A stretch of DNA of 64,000 nt from an uncultured Collinsella sp. (GCA_958421275.1 CATZLI010000006.1:1-64000), one strand, 5' to 3'; positions 17,262 through 24,622 are shown, counted from the first letter of the stretch. Numbers and translations are program-made. Notes: generated from the letters alone by a model not told the origin.

Positions 17262-19502
17262 CTACTCAAACTCCACCTCAACTTGACTGTGCTCGTAAAT
17301 CTTGAGTTCGTTATCAATTTCGACCCGTTCTACCATCCAGCCAATGGCGGAGCACTGTCGTATGAATGTATCAATCCGGTTCTCACCTTTTAGATTATGG
17401 ATGGTGACCACTACGCCAAAACGCTGTGGATCATGCGAACCCTTTTGATATCTAGAGGACTTGCGAATCATCATGCCCCACATTGGGTTGGTATACACTT
17501 TTTTGGGCTTACTACGGCTGGTTAGCGGTTCGGATATGTGCTTGACATTGTCCCATTTTCGCAGCTTTTTCCGAGCCTTCTCTTCATCGGTCGTGCAGCT
17601 TTCCTCACCCTGGTCGTTGGGCAGCAGCGACTTGATTAGCCCGTCGTTTCCGATTCGCCCAAAATGCAAATCGAGCTCGGTGTCCGTATAGTCGACGCCT
17701 TGGTTTCTGTTGCATTTAGGGAAGTAGCACAGGGTCGCTCTCGCAACGGACGGGTAAGATGTGCCCGAAACGGGGATAGGAAAGTTGAAGTTATAATTCT
17801 CGCGTTCGGTGGCCACGCCGCTGAGCATGAATCGAATTTCGTCGTTACTGGTTTCGAGTATCTTTTCAATTTGGACGGGAACGATGCCGTAGCCAAGTCG
17901 ATCCATGTCTTCGGGTTTTGTCCACGCACATGCAGCATCGATTAGCAGGGCCTTGGCAAGCTCACAGCTCAGGTGCATCTTATAAATGAGATAGGCAGCT
18001 TTTCGTGCAATTAAGGGAGCCGCAAAAGAGGTGCCGACAGCCGGATAAGCACCGGTCCCGCAGCAGGCGGTTATAGCATCACCCTTATCCCCTCCGTAAT
18101 ACGCGAGGTCTGGCTTGTGATGAAAGCTTAAGACTGGCCCTCTTCTTGTGTAGGACGCTGGTTCGTTGTTTCTATTAACGGCGTTGACAACAAGGGCATT
18201 AATGGAGTCCGCTGGGGAACCAAGATATGTGGGTTTACCATTTTCCTGGTTAGTGCCAGCAACAACGAAGAGGACGTCGTATTTCTGCTGCAGTTTGTCT
18301 AGCAGGGCCGCTTCGGGCGATATGGAGTTTCGAGACACTTCCTCCATTGACCCCAAGGAGATGTTCCAAACTTTGATGTCTTGGTTCTCGGCAACAATGC
18401 GCTCAATGTGCTTCATTACCGTAAACGAACTGAACTTGCCTGCGGTTGCAACTCCAAAATGTCGAACTCTAAAGTGGCCACAATGGTCGTCTAGCGATGG
18501 ATTTTGGGCCTGAGCGTCAACGATCAATGAGCTGACACATGTGCCATGTCGATAATCGCCTGCAGTGGGATTGATGCCTTCGGGTAAGCAGCTTCTGTAG
18601 TCTACCCAGTTGCTGAAGTACGGTGGGTATTTCTCTTCAAATGGAGTGTCGATTACGCCGATGACGGGCTCATCGGTGGGATATTCAGGGAGGCTGCTGA
18701 TGGCGGGGGAGGCTGAGCCTTCGTCACTCATAGGTGCGTAAGAAGACAGATCGATAACCGACATGGCTACAAGATAGGGGGCGCGCTCGAGCAGCGTTCG
18801 ATATTCTGTTTCGGTTAATAGAACGCTGTTCTCCAAGAGGTTTGCAGGGGATACGTCAATGTGAAGCTCCTCAAATAGGTCCTGCGGGTCCCTCTCCGTT
18901 TCAAATAGCGTAACGATTGCGTTTTCGTCGGTAGCCGCTGGCGGCTTGTCTATTCTAAATTCATTGACGTAATAGGAATCGCGTATGAGTTGCGCAAAGC
19001 CCGATCGGGTGAGCGTGTGTGAAACGGCCGGATTCCATTTTTGTTTGAGCTTATCATTTTTAACCAGATCGACCATCTTATCTGCGTTCATCAGTCCATC
19101 AAAATAATCGACTACGATTCGCTCGCACTCACGCAGCTTGCTAATAGTTGACCGGATGGTCGCCTCGGGAACGTAATGAGTCATCAGGTGCCTTGGGTGG
19201 TTCCCATTAAAATCGAGATAACGGGCGCCGCGGATAGACAATTCTGGTTCACTGTCTTTTCCGCCGTTCAGCATCTCTTTTATTCGATTGCTCTTGGCGA
19301 CAATCTGACGGTATTCAACGGATACCAAGATGTCTTCGATTATGGCATCTTTGGGCCATTTGCTCAGAACGGTTTCGAGGCTCTTGCGAATGTGCGAAAT
19401 CCTCTCTGCAGTGACCGTGCCTTTAGCGGGGAGCGTTGCGGGACCCGGTCGCGAGCCTCTTGCGGTTTGAAAATCGCCAGTGAGCCTGATTAAGCTGTTC
19501 AT
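17262..19502 (-). CDS. ietS: S8 subtilisin-like protease, IetS-type anti-phage protein
   Basis: 746 aa intracellular subtilase (no signal peptide). Catalytic residues by motif: Asp285 in IGVIDTPF, His319 in YRHGTCVSS, oxyanion Asn418 in VAGTNQ, Ser492 in GTSFAAP. A 270-residue N-terminal domain of unknown fold precedes the protease, and ~200 residues follow it. ATG 19502 has AAAGGAGT upstream, located inside the last codons of the ATPase gene; only three bases separate the genes, so they are co-translated. A subtilase paired with an AAA+ ATPase matches the two-gene Iet defence system described among anti-phage systems in 2020. Likely the ATPase controls the protease; target unknown. Confidence 0.85.
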   Translation of the reverse strand: MNSLIRLTGDFQTARGSRPGPATLPAKGTVTAERISHIRKSLETVLSKWPKDAIIEDILVSVEYRQIVAKSNRIKEMLNGGKDSEPELSIRGARYLDFNGNHPRHLMTHYVPEATIRSTISKLRECERIVVDYFDGLMNADKMVDLVKNDKLKQKWNPAVSHTLTRSGFAQLIRDSYYVNEFRIDKPPAATDENAIVTLFETERDPQDLFEELHIDVSPANLLENSVLLTETEYRTLLERAPYLVAMSVIDLSSYAPMSDEGSASPAISSLPEYPTDEPVIGVIDTPFEEKYPPYFSNWVDYRSCLPEGINPTAGDYRHGTCVSSLIVDAQAQNPSLDDHCGHFRVRHFGVATAGKFSSFTVMKHIERIVAENQDIKVWNISLGSMEEVSRNSISPEAALLDKLQQKYDVLFVVAGTNQENGKPTYLGSPADSINALVVNAVNRNNEPASYTRRGPVLSFHHKPDLAYYGGDKGDAITACCGTGAYPAVGTSFAAPLIARKAAYLIYKMHLSCELAKALLIDAACAWTKPEDMDRLGYGIVPVQIEKILETSNDEIRFMLSGVATERENYNFNFPIPVSGTSYPSVARATLCYFPKCNRNQGVDYTDTELDLHFGRIGNDGLIKSLLPNDQGEESCTTDEEKARKKLRKWDNVKHISEPLTSRSKPKKVYTNPMWGMMIRKSSRYQKGSHDPQRFGVVVTIHNLKGENRIDTFIRQCSAIGWMVERVEIDNELKIYEHSQVEVEFE

Positions 19503-19505
19503 GAG

Positions 19506-20537
19506 CTACTCCTTTAGGGTTCGCGCAATGGTGCTTCGTGAAATGCCTGTCAAAACTTCCATTTCTCTTAAAGTGAAACCTTGAGTTTTAAGCAGCTCGA
19601 GTGAATCAGGCTCATATCCATGTAGACGCTGATATAGCTTGCGGAGATAGTCGTTTGGATTAAGAGGATCACTAAACGCGACGGAGGTCTTGATGAGGTT
19701 TTTGAGTGTGCCGGGCCAGGGCAGATCCGGGCAACTCTGCAGCACCTTTTTTAGGGTCCGAGAGTCGTTTTTGATTGCCTGATTGTTTTTGGTCAGATTC
19801 TTTGCGATTGATTCGCCGATATCAACGAGATCGTCATGGGTGTATCTATTAAAGTCAATTTGTACATCGAAGCGCCTGGCGAGTGCCGGGTCTAGTTTGT
19901 CGTAAAGGTTCGTTGTTGCGATTATGGCGGATCGCGTGTTCAGCTTGTCGAACTCTTTTAGGAGTGCACTTGTGGCTCGCCCCATCTCACGGACGTCGTT
20001 TTGGTTAATTCTATCTAAGGCTATAGCATCGATTTCATCGAACAGGACAATGGCGCCGTCGCCGATATCGTGGATTTCTTGGAAGACCTTCGCGATATTC
20101 TTGGCCGTCTCTCCGAGTTTGCTATCGATGATTTGATTGAAATCAACGGCATATAACTGGTAGCCAAGTATTCTGGCTATCTGTTTTGTAGCTTCGGTTT
20201 TGCCGGTTCCCGATGCGCCGTAAAAGAGGACAGTGTTGATGTCCACATCTTTAGATAGAGCATTGAGCAGCCCTTGGATATCGTTAGCGATGGCCTGGGG
20301 AAGGGGCAGCGAGGTGTTGTTGCTGATTACCTTTTCCAAGAAGTCATATTCCTGCTCTGTGACTTCTTGTGGCACAAACGTACGTGTCCTAGCAATGAGG
20401 GCCATGATGTAGCTTGCAAGCTCGGGTTGCCCGGACGATTCAAAATCTTTCGCAATAATAGTGGCTGCGTTGTTGAAGGCGATGTCGTCGTGTTCCGAAT
20501 GCGCTCGGATTAAGTCGATGATGTCCGATCTCTTCAT
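19506..20537 (-). CDS. ietA: AAA+ ATPase, IetA-type anti-phage protein
   Basis: 343 aa. Seen: Walker A GASGTGKT (residues 107-114), Walker B IVLFDEID (163-170), sensor-1 IIATTNL, and an arginine-finger-like ALARRFD. The domain resembles the proteasome/FtsH-like classical AAA group. A C-terminal helix-turn-helix-like tail (FTLREMEVLTGISRSTIARTLKE) is unusual and might bind DNA or the operon's own promoter. ATG 20537 is preceded by AAGGAGAGGAG. Partner of the subtilase immediately downstream. Divergent from the two micro-protein genes, with a 133-base shared promoter region. Confidence 0.85.
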   Translation of the reverse strand: MKRSDIIDLIRAHSEHDDIAFNNAATIIAKDFESSGQPELASYIMALIARTRTFVPQEVTEQEYDFLEKVISNNTSLPLPQAIANDIQGLLNALSKDVDINTVLFYGASGTGKTEATKQIARILGYQLYAVDFNQIIDSKLGETAKNIAKVFQEIHDIGDGAIVLFDEIDAIALDRINQNDVREMGRATSALLKEFDKLNTRSAIIATTNLYDKLDPALARRFDVQIDFNRYTHDDLVDIGESIAKNLTKNNQAIKNDSRTLKKVLQSCPDLPWPGTLKNLIKTSVAFSDPLNPNDYLRKLYQRLHGYEPDSLELLKTQGFTLREMEVLTGISRSTIARTLKE

Positions 20538-20670
20538 GTGTGCTCCTCTCCTTAGTTATATTGTATGAGACAGACTGAGACAAAGCAAGAATTGATTGAA
20601 CATGGATGCAATGAAGTATGCTAGGATTGAGTTGTCTAGATTCAAACTGTTCTAGATTGGAGGTGAGATT
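20538..20670. promoter_or_regulatory. Divergent control region between ietA and the micro-protein genes
   Basis: 133 bases, AT-rich. On the plus strand TTGATT/TTGAAC and TATGCT near 20590-20625 give a loose promoter match. The octamer TCTAGATT occurs twice as a direct repeat (about 20635 and 20651), the second directly ahead of the ribosome site of the first micro-gene. This repeat could be a regulator site, perhaps for the HTH tail of the ATPase; that is inference. Confidence 0.4.
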
Positions 20671-20799
20671 ATGACTACCCACCATGGAGGTAAGGTTGGC
20701 GCTGCTGCCAAGACGCTCGCGAGCTCCTCGACGAGTAAAGCCGCGAAGACTGCGGCTGCGAAGACGCTGGTCAAGCATCAGATTGCCAAGCATCGCTAG
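20671..20799 (+). CDS. Micro-protein A, 42 aa, Ala/Lys-rich, beside the Iet island
   Basis: Too short for usual gene callers. ATG 20671 follows GGAGGTGAG with ideal spacing. The 42-residue product has eight lysines, five histidines plus an arginine and no acidic residues, with KTLASSS, SKAAKTAAAK and KTLVKHQIAK forming a likely amphipathic, strongly basic helix similar in composition to histone-H1-type tails. No membrane segment. I do not recognise the family. It is followed 42 bases later by a second gene of the same type, and both precede terminators. Possible roles: nucleic-acid binding, substrate or inhibitor of the neighbouring protease, or toxin; none is shown. Confidence 0.7.
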   Translation: MTTHHGGKVGAAAKTLASSSTSKAAKTAAAKTLVKHQIAKHR

Positions 20800-20841
20800 T
20801 TTGCGAGCAAAGCATTTTGTAACAGTTGGGAGGTGATATAT

Positions 20842-20952
20842 ATGGCTTTGAAGACGATTCGCGTAAAGATTTCGAAGTGCCGAATTGGCGCAACGGGTTC
20901 GGTCGGGAAGATCGGAACGACCGCGAAGGCCGTAAAAGTAAAGATTCGCTAG
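20842..20952 (+). CDS. Micro-protein B, 36 aa, Lys/Arg-rich, beside the Iet island
   Basis: ATG 20842 follows GGGAGGTGATAT, one of the strongest ribosome sites in the window. The 36-residue product begins MALKTIRVKISKCRIG and ends with KAVKVKIR: alternating hydrophobic and basic residues at both ends (beta-strand-like), a glycine-rich middle, one cysteine and no acidic residues. Unrelated in sequence to micro-protein A but the same kind of composition. Its stop codon lies inside the left arm of a 13-bp hairpin. Function unknown; transcription with gene A is inferred from spacing. Confidence 0.7.
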   Translation: MALKTIRVKISKCRIGATGSVGKIGTTAKAVKVKIR

Positions 20953-20978
20953 GCTTTAGCGGCAACTAAAGCCTAGCG
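20947..20978 (+). terminator. Hairpin overlapping the stop of micro-gene B
   Basis: CGCTAGGCTTTAG (20947-20959) pairs perfectly with CTAAAGCCTAGCG (20966-20978), loop of six. No T-run follows, so it is more likely an RNA-stabilising or processing hairpin than a terminator on its own. Confidence 0.5.
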
Positions 20979-21017
20979 CGATGTTGACATAGCGGGCCAA
21001 CATCAAACATTTTATGG

Positions 21018-21070
21018 GGGTCTCCGGCGAGATTCAAGCGTCGGGGACCCGCGTTATTTTTTGTTTTTAT
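21018..21070 (+). terminator. Rho-independent terminator of the micro-gene transcript
   Basis: GGGTCTCCGGCG (21018-21029) pairs with CGTCGGGGACCC (21039-21050) with two G-U pairs, followed by GCGTTATTTTTTG and further Ts. A textbook intrinsic terminator for the plus-strand micro-gene unit, which makes the unit about 450 bases long. Confidence 0.85.
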
Positions 21071-21133
21071 CGGCATATGCGCCGCAGCCTCTTCTTATAC
21101 GACATGTGGCGGCGCTATTAGTTTGGACAATTA

Positions 21134-21718
21134 ATGAGTGAATTAGATATAGTATCCATTTGGATTAGTTCGATGGTGGCCATAGCAACTGTCGTTGCAT
21201 CGTGGGCGGGCTTTAGAGCCCTGGTGATTCAAACTTCTCCGAATATTATTATGTTCATTCGGCCAGATGATGTCTCGCCCTCACTAGCGCGGCTTGTTAT
21301 CAGAAATATTGGAGAGGCGCCTGCATACAATGTTTCGTTTCGACTTTCTCCTGACTTGTTTCTAAAGGATTCTTTCGAATATAAACATGCTTCCGTAGTG
21401 TTTGATAGGGGCTACGCAATTTTGCCTCCTAAACATGAGAGGGACATTCTCTTGGGAAGGTTTGAGGATCTCGAAGGATTGTGGGGGAGCTTCATTGTTG
21501 AAGTGAATGTCTCCTTTTCAAAGAAATACGGGCGTAGACGTTTCTCGACTATCTGCCCGGTTGAGATTGGCTCATTTGAGAGCACGATCTCTATTTCTTG
21601 TGAGACTACTTTTGAAAAGGACCAAAGGGCTGCCTATCGCGAAATCAGGCAGTTTGGTAAGCGCCTTCGCGGAATAGAAAACGCGATTTGTTCATTGGGG
21701 AATTGTGACGAAGAGTAA
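21134..21718 (+). CDS. Hypothetical protein with one N-terminal membrane helix
   Basis: 194 aa, not recognised. Residues ~8-30 form one membrane segment (VSIWISSMVAIATVVASWAGF); the rest looks like a beta-sandwich (LARLVIRNIGEAPAYNVSFRLSP...) ending in a charged helix (EIRQFGKRLRGIEN). Proteins with this outline are common in defence and other accessory regions, but that is only a resemblance. The ribosome site before ATG 21134 is weak (GGACAATTA). AT-rich like the neighbouring accessory genes. Stands alone after the micro-gene terminator. Confidence 0.65.
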   Translation: MSELDIVSIWISSMVAIATVVASWAGFRALVIQTSPNIIMFIRPDDVSPSLARLVIRNIGEAPAYNVSFRLSPDLFLKDSFEYKHASVVFDRGYAILPPKHERDILLGRFEDLEGLWGSFIVEVNVSFSKKYGRRRFSTICPVEIGSFESTISISCETTFEKDQRAAYREIRQFGKRLRGIENAICSLGNCDEE

Positions 21719-21773
21719 GGTTGTACGCTGGTGACGAATAATTTCCCCCGCAGATCGACGACTGCATGACAGA

Positions 21774-21848
21774 ACACGGCCCTCGTCCCGTCATATGATT
21801 TCTAGCGGCTAAACAACAAATCATAGACGAAGGGGACACGGGCCGTGT
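21774..21848. repeat. Imperfect 75-base stem-loop ahead of the transposase remnant
   Basis: ACACGGCCC (21774-21782) pairs with GGGCCGTGT (21840-21848), and inside it ATGATTT (21795-21801) with AAATCAT (21818-21824). It ends at the first codons of the transposase remnant, as a subterminal hairpin of the insertion sequence might. Confidence 0.5.
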
Positions 21849-22020
21849 CTGCGAACCTCGTAACGGTCGACGAGGAGTCGCTGCGCAAGGACATAATGAA
21901 TCTGGTGAGGAAGCCCGTTAATGAGACGCTCAACGGGCTGCTCGACGAGGGGTCGTCCGAGCTCGTCGGGGCTGGGCACCACGAGGGGACGGCGGGCCTG
22001 GGCTATAGGGTTACCGTTCG
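21845..22020 (+). pseudogene. IS256-family transposase, N-terminal remnant
   Basis: About 58 recognisable codons. TVDEESLRKDIMNLVRKPVNETLNGLLDEGSSELVGA followed by GTAGLGYRVT resembles the N-terminus of mutator/IS256 transposases (normally ~400 aa, ..ALLDEEADELVGAERYERT..AYRAG). The GC-rich codons of this stretch contrast with the AT-rich sequence that replaces the rest of the gene after about 22020, so the element is a decayed fragment. Confidence 0.65.
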
Positions 22021-22114
22021 ATTCAAATTAATAGCGTTGATTTATGAATCAATAATTAGTAGCCTATCTAAAAGCGGTATTGACGCGGGTAGCCTACGGG
22101 CCCCGCGTCCTGCG

Positions 22115-22158
22115 GAAAGGTGGCTATCCTTCTTGGGATGGCCGCCTTTCTTTTGTTA
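22115..22158 (+). terminator. Terminator-like hairpin
   Basis: GAAAGGTGGCTATCC (22115-22129) pairs with GGATGGCCGCCTTTC (22136-22150), 15 bp with two G-U pairs, then TTTTGTT. Probably a relic of a gene removed when the insertion sequence decayed. Confidence 0.7.
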
Positions 22159-22159
22159 A

Positions 22160-22510
22160 GGTGCCGCAATGACGGTGAAGCCTTTCATGTCTATTGACGA
22201 TCGGGACAGATTGCCTGTTGACAGAGGAGCGTGTCGGTATGGAACTTGCCGGCGACCACCGCTCCGATACGATTGCCTTGATGAATGGCTGATCCATGAT
22301 GGGGCTCAAAATATGACTCGAGAGCTTGGCGGTATTGGATTGACGGCCTTGCAAGTTCTCCCTTAAAGTAATAGGCGTGATGAGGCCTTGCGACGATACG
22401 TTCGGCTTGGTCCGTGGGAACCGCCGAAAGGCGGTTTTCGCGTTTAGGGGGCTGTTTCCGAAGGACACTTGTCCGAATTTGCTTCTGGGCAGTGGGTTTT
22501 TTACTGCGTA
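22160..22510. other. Gene-free accessory stretch
   Basis: I see no convincing gene here. Short open frames on both strands lack ribosome sites and family motifs. It contains a small terminator-like hairpin, AACCGCC (22419-22425) with GGCGGTT (22430-22436) around a GAAA tetraloop followed by TTCG. Likely debris between the transposase remnant and the toxin-antitoxin operon. Confidence 0.5.
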
Positions 22511-22513
22511 TTT

Positions 22514-22636
22514 CGGAAGTGCGGGGAAAATCGAAACTTGCTGAACGCACCCCGATTTTTGCCAATTAAACCGCAGGTCGCAAGGTCTCAAATCTGGGAT
22601 CTGGCCGGCAGGTCTCGGGTTTTCACCGCACTTCCG
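22514..22636. repeat. Palindromic repeat element, copy 1 (123 bp)
   Basis: Ends CGGAAGTGCGGGGAAAA (22514-22530) and TTTTCACCGCACTTCCG (22620-22636) are inverted copies with one mismatch. The interior includes AAACCGCAGGTCGC. Close relative of the element at 24365-24488; more distant relatives at 24502-24622 and 41431-41505. Confidence 0.8.
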
Positions 22637-22688
22637 AATGCATGCTAAATATGGCTTCAACGTGCTTGGCCTTGAAAGCCATAATAGG

Positions 22689-22732
22689 TTGCCAATTGGC
22701 TACAAGACGAATATAGTTAGCATCATGCTAAC
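22689..22732 (+). promoter_or_regulatory. Promoter and palindromic operator of the mqsRA-chaperone operon
   Basis: TTGCCA (22689-22694) and TATAGT (22712-22717) are spaced by 17 bases. Overlapping the -10 box is a perfect palindrome GTTAGCAT-C-ATGCTAAC (22716-22732), placed exactly where binding would block transcription. MqsA-type antitoxins repress their own operons through such palindromes via the C-terminal HTH, so this is the expected site of autoregulation. Confidence 0.8.
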
Positions 22733-22744
22733 TAAGGGGTGGTT

Positions 22745-23092
22745 ATGAATCGAACCAAGCTCCGACCGACATATTCACTTGACGAAGCGAAGTCTTTAGC
22801 TCGTTTGGGAAAGATGATGGTAAACGGTAGGGTGCGCAGGCACCTGATGAACCAGTTTGGCTATCTGGACATCGACCATTTCCTTGCTGACCTTTTTGAT
22901 TATCTGGAGCCTGGCGACTTTAGAAAATCCATTGCGCTCGACATGGATGGCCCTTTGCATGGTGTTTACGCAGATGTCTATGAGTGCCGAGGTTTTGAAT
23001 GCGAGGATTGGTACGTCAAGTTTTTAATCGATTCTGAAGGCAATGCACATTTGAACGTTTTGTCTGCGAACATCGATGGATATATTCATTAA
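22745..23092 (+). CDS. mqsR: MqsR-family toxin (mRNA interferase)
   Basis: 115 aa. Family members are RelE-fold ribonucleases that cut mRNA, in E. coli at GCU. The C-terminal half matches the family pattern: DFRKSIALDMDGPLHGVYADVYECRG...WYVKFLIDSEG...NVLSA, comparable with the F-x-K-S...D-V-Y...G-x-x-Y-x-K-I stretch of E. coli MqsR. The N-terminal helix region is longer. ATG 22745 has AAGGGG five bases ahead. The toxin comes before its antitoxin, the order typical of mqsRA. Confidence 0.8.
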   Translation: MNRTKLRPTYSLDEAKSLARLGKMMVNGRVRRHLMNQFGYLDIDHFLADLFDYLEPGDFRKSIALDMDGPLHGVYADVYECRGFECEDWYVKFLIDSEGNAHLNVLSANIDGYIH

Positions 23093-23102
23093 AGGAGGAG
23101 CC

Positions 23103-23615
23103 ATGCGTTGCATGGAATGTGGCAAAGAAATGCAATTTACCACGGCGCCAATGTCTGAATCATACCGTGGCGAGCAAATAACGGTAAAAGGAATTGAGCA
23201 TTATATTTGTGAGTGCGGCAACGATGAAATGACCGCTGCAGAGGCGACTAAGCTCGCCCATGCGCTGGCTTCGCAATATGCCAAGACACATGAACTTCTT
23301 TCTCCCTCCGATATTAAAGATTTGCGCTCTGATCTCGGTTTAACTCAGCATGAATTTGAGTCGCTTTTAGGGGTTTCAAAACCAACGGCATCTCGTTGGG
23401 AGAACGGGGCGTCACAACAGTCTATTACCGCAAATAATCTTATGAAGCTCATTCGAGACGTCCCCGAGGTTCGCAAATATCTGGGTCTTTCTTCTGATGA
23501 GACGACCTCGGGACTTAATACATCACAATTTTCGGTGATACAGGGAGGAGAAGCCCCGGCTTATAGGGACTCGACTCCTTTGGCAGAAGAGAATGCCTTT
23601 CGATTGGAGATGTAA
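23103..23615 (+). CDS. mqsA: MqsA-family antitoxin with C-terminal chaperone-dependence tail
   Basis: 170 aa. Seen: an N-terminal zinc domain with Cys3, Cys6, Cys36 and Cys38 (MRCMEC...YICECG), an Xre-like HTH at about 69-105 (LGLTQHEFESLLGVSKPTASRWENG), and a 40-residue tail (131-170) absent from plain MqsA. It should neutralise MqsR and repress the operon. Such tails in antitoxins of three-gene systems are the chaperone-addiction region recognised by a SecB-like protein, which is the next gene. ATG 23103 has AAAGGAGGAG at ideal spacing; the longer frame from 23076 does not. Confidence 0.85.
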   Translation: MRCMECGKEMQFTTAPMSESYRGEQITVKGIEHYICECGNDEMTAAEATKLAHALASQYAKTHELLSPSDIKDLRSDLGLTQHEFESLLGVSKPTASRWENGASQQSITANNLMKLIRDVPEVRKYLGLSSDETTSGLNTSQFSVIQGGEAPAYRDSTPLAEENAFRLEM

Positions 23616-24041
23616 ATGGAAACGCTACAGAAGCAACGCATTGAATCTCCGCTGATTACATGCGTGACTAGAAAAGTGGATAGTTTTTCATTTGATGGCG
23701 GAATGACTCCGAAAGAGGGCGTCAATAAGTCTGGCGTCGAATGCAACGTCAGAAATGCTATCACCAGCGCATTTTCGGACGAAAACGGAACCAGGTTTCG
23801 CCAGCTCAATTTAGTTATAGAGCTTCTACCCAGCAATGAAGGTCATTACTATCGTTCCGAAATATCCGTCTCCGGCATATATCGCGCTCCTGCGGATTTA
23901 GATGACGATGCTTTTGACAGAGAAGCACTTAGCACCGGTATGCAGGACCTGTATTCCTATGCAAGAGGCATTATTGAAAATGTCGCAGCTGGTGGAGTGT
24001 GGGGGCCACTTTATCTGCCACAGATTGGGTTCGCAATTTAG
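23616..24041 (+). CDS. SecB-like chaperone of a toxin-antitoxin-chaperone system
   Basis: 141 aa, the length of SecB. The C-terminal block LYSYARGIIENVAAGGVWGPLYLPQIGF matches the SecB signature (Y-x-Y-A-R ... G-G-x-P-x-L-x-L-P-x-I-N-F). Gram-positive actinobacteria usually lack a housekeeping SecB, and a solitary SecB-like gene directly after mqsRA is typical of TAC systems such as HigBA-SecB of M. tuberculosis. It should bind the antitoxin tail and protect it from proteolysis. ATG 23616 follows the antitoxin stop directly, with GGAG seven bases ahead. Confidence 0.8.
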   Translation: METLQKQRIESPLITCVTRKVDSFSFDGGMTPKEGVNKSGVECNVRNAITSAFSDENGTRFRQLNLVIELLPSNEGHYYRSEISVSGIYRAPADLDDDAFDREALSTGMQDLYSYARGIIENVAAGGVWGPLYLPQIGFAI

Positions 24042-24186
24042 CCCCCTTCCACCCCATCCTTTGAAGATGTTCTTAAAGCGGTCTTATGCAAGCCATCGTT
24101 TTACGGTTCCTTTCAGGAGGGTATCCCCTAGTTATTTAGCTGAAGGCTGGAACCGAACAGCCACATTGCCACTTGTCGAATTGTTG

Positions 24187-24300
24187 AGTCACTGGGCGGT
24201 CTGAGAGAATGCCCTCAGTGACACAGTCGTCCCGGACTCTAAGTGAGGCGATAACAAAGAAGGGCCGTTGTTCGGTTTTCCATCAACGGCCCTTTGATGT
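24187..24300 (+). terminator. Hairpins after the toxin-antitoxin operon
   Basis: Two structures: GTCACTG... with CAGTGAC (about 24187-24222), and a terminator-like AAGGGCCGTTG (24260-24270) with CAACGGCCCTT (24284-24294) followed by TGATGTATT. The second is the likely end of the operon. Confidence 0.6.
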
Positions 24301-24364
24301 ATTCGCGACTACTGGATGCTGTCGTGTTTTCGCTTCGGGACAGTGGGTTATTTACCGTGTATTT

Positions 24365-24488
24365 CGGAAGTGCGGGGAAAAATCGGAAACCTCTGAGCAT
24401 AAACCGAATTTCGGCAACAAAACCGCAGGTCGCGGATGCCTAAAACAGGGGCCTAGTCGACAGATCTCGGTTTTTCACCGCACTTCCG
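24365..24488. repeat. Palindromic repeat element, copy 2 (124 bp)
   Basis: Ends CGGAAGTGCGGGGAAAA (24365-24381) and TTTTCACCGCACTTCCG (24472-24488) are the same as in copy 1 at 22514-22636; the interiors share AAACCGCAGGTCGC and further blocks with scattered changes. The flanks upstream are also alike (CAGTGGGTT...TTTAC), so the similarity extends some 30 bases beyond the inverted ends. Confidence 0.8.
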
Positions 24489-24501
24489 GAAACGCTCGAC
24501 G

Positions 24502-24622
24502 GAAGTATGCGGCAAATTTCGGAACCCTCGAGCACATCGCCCTTTTCATGTAAAGAAACCGCAGGTAGAAGCGTTGCTACTATCCGGCGTGGTCGGCATA
24601 TCAACAATTTGCCGCATACTTC
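24502..24622. repeat. Palindromic repeat element, copy 3 (121 bp)
   Basis: Perfect 17-bp inverted ends GAAGTATGCGGCAAATT (24502-24518) and its complement (24606-24622). Interior AAACCGCAGGT is shared with copies 1 and 2. It directly abuts copy 2, ending the gene-free stretch 24042-24771 ahead of the Pel operon. Confidence 0.8.

Noticed and set aside
22169..22366. Short plus-strand frame of 65 codons after the IS remnant
   Set aside because: No ribosome site, odd composition and no recognisable motif.
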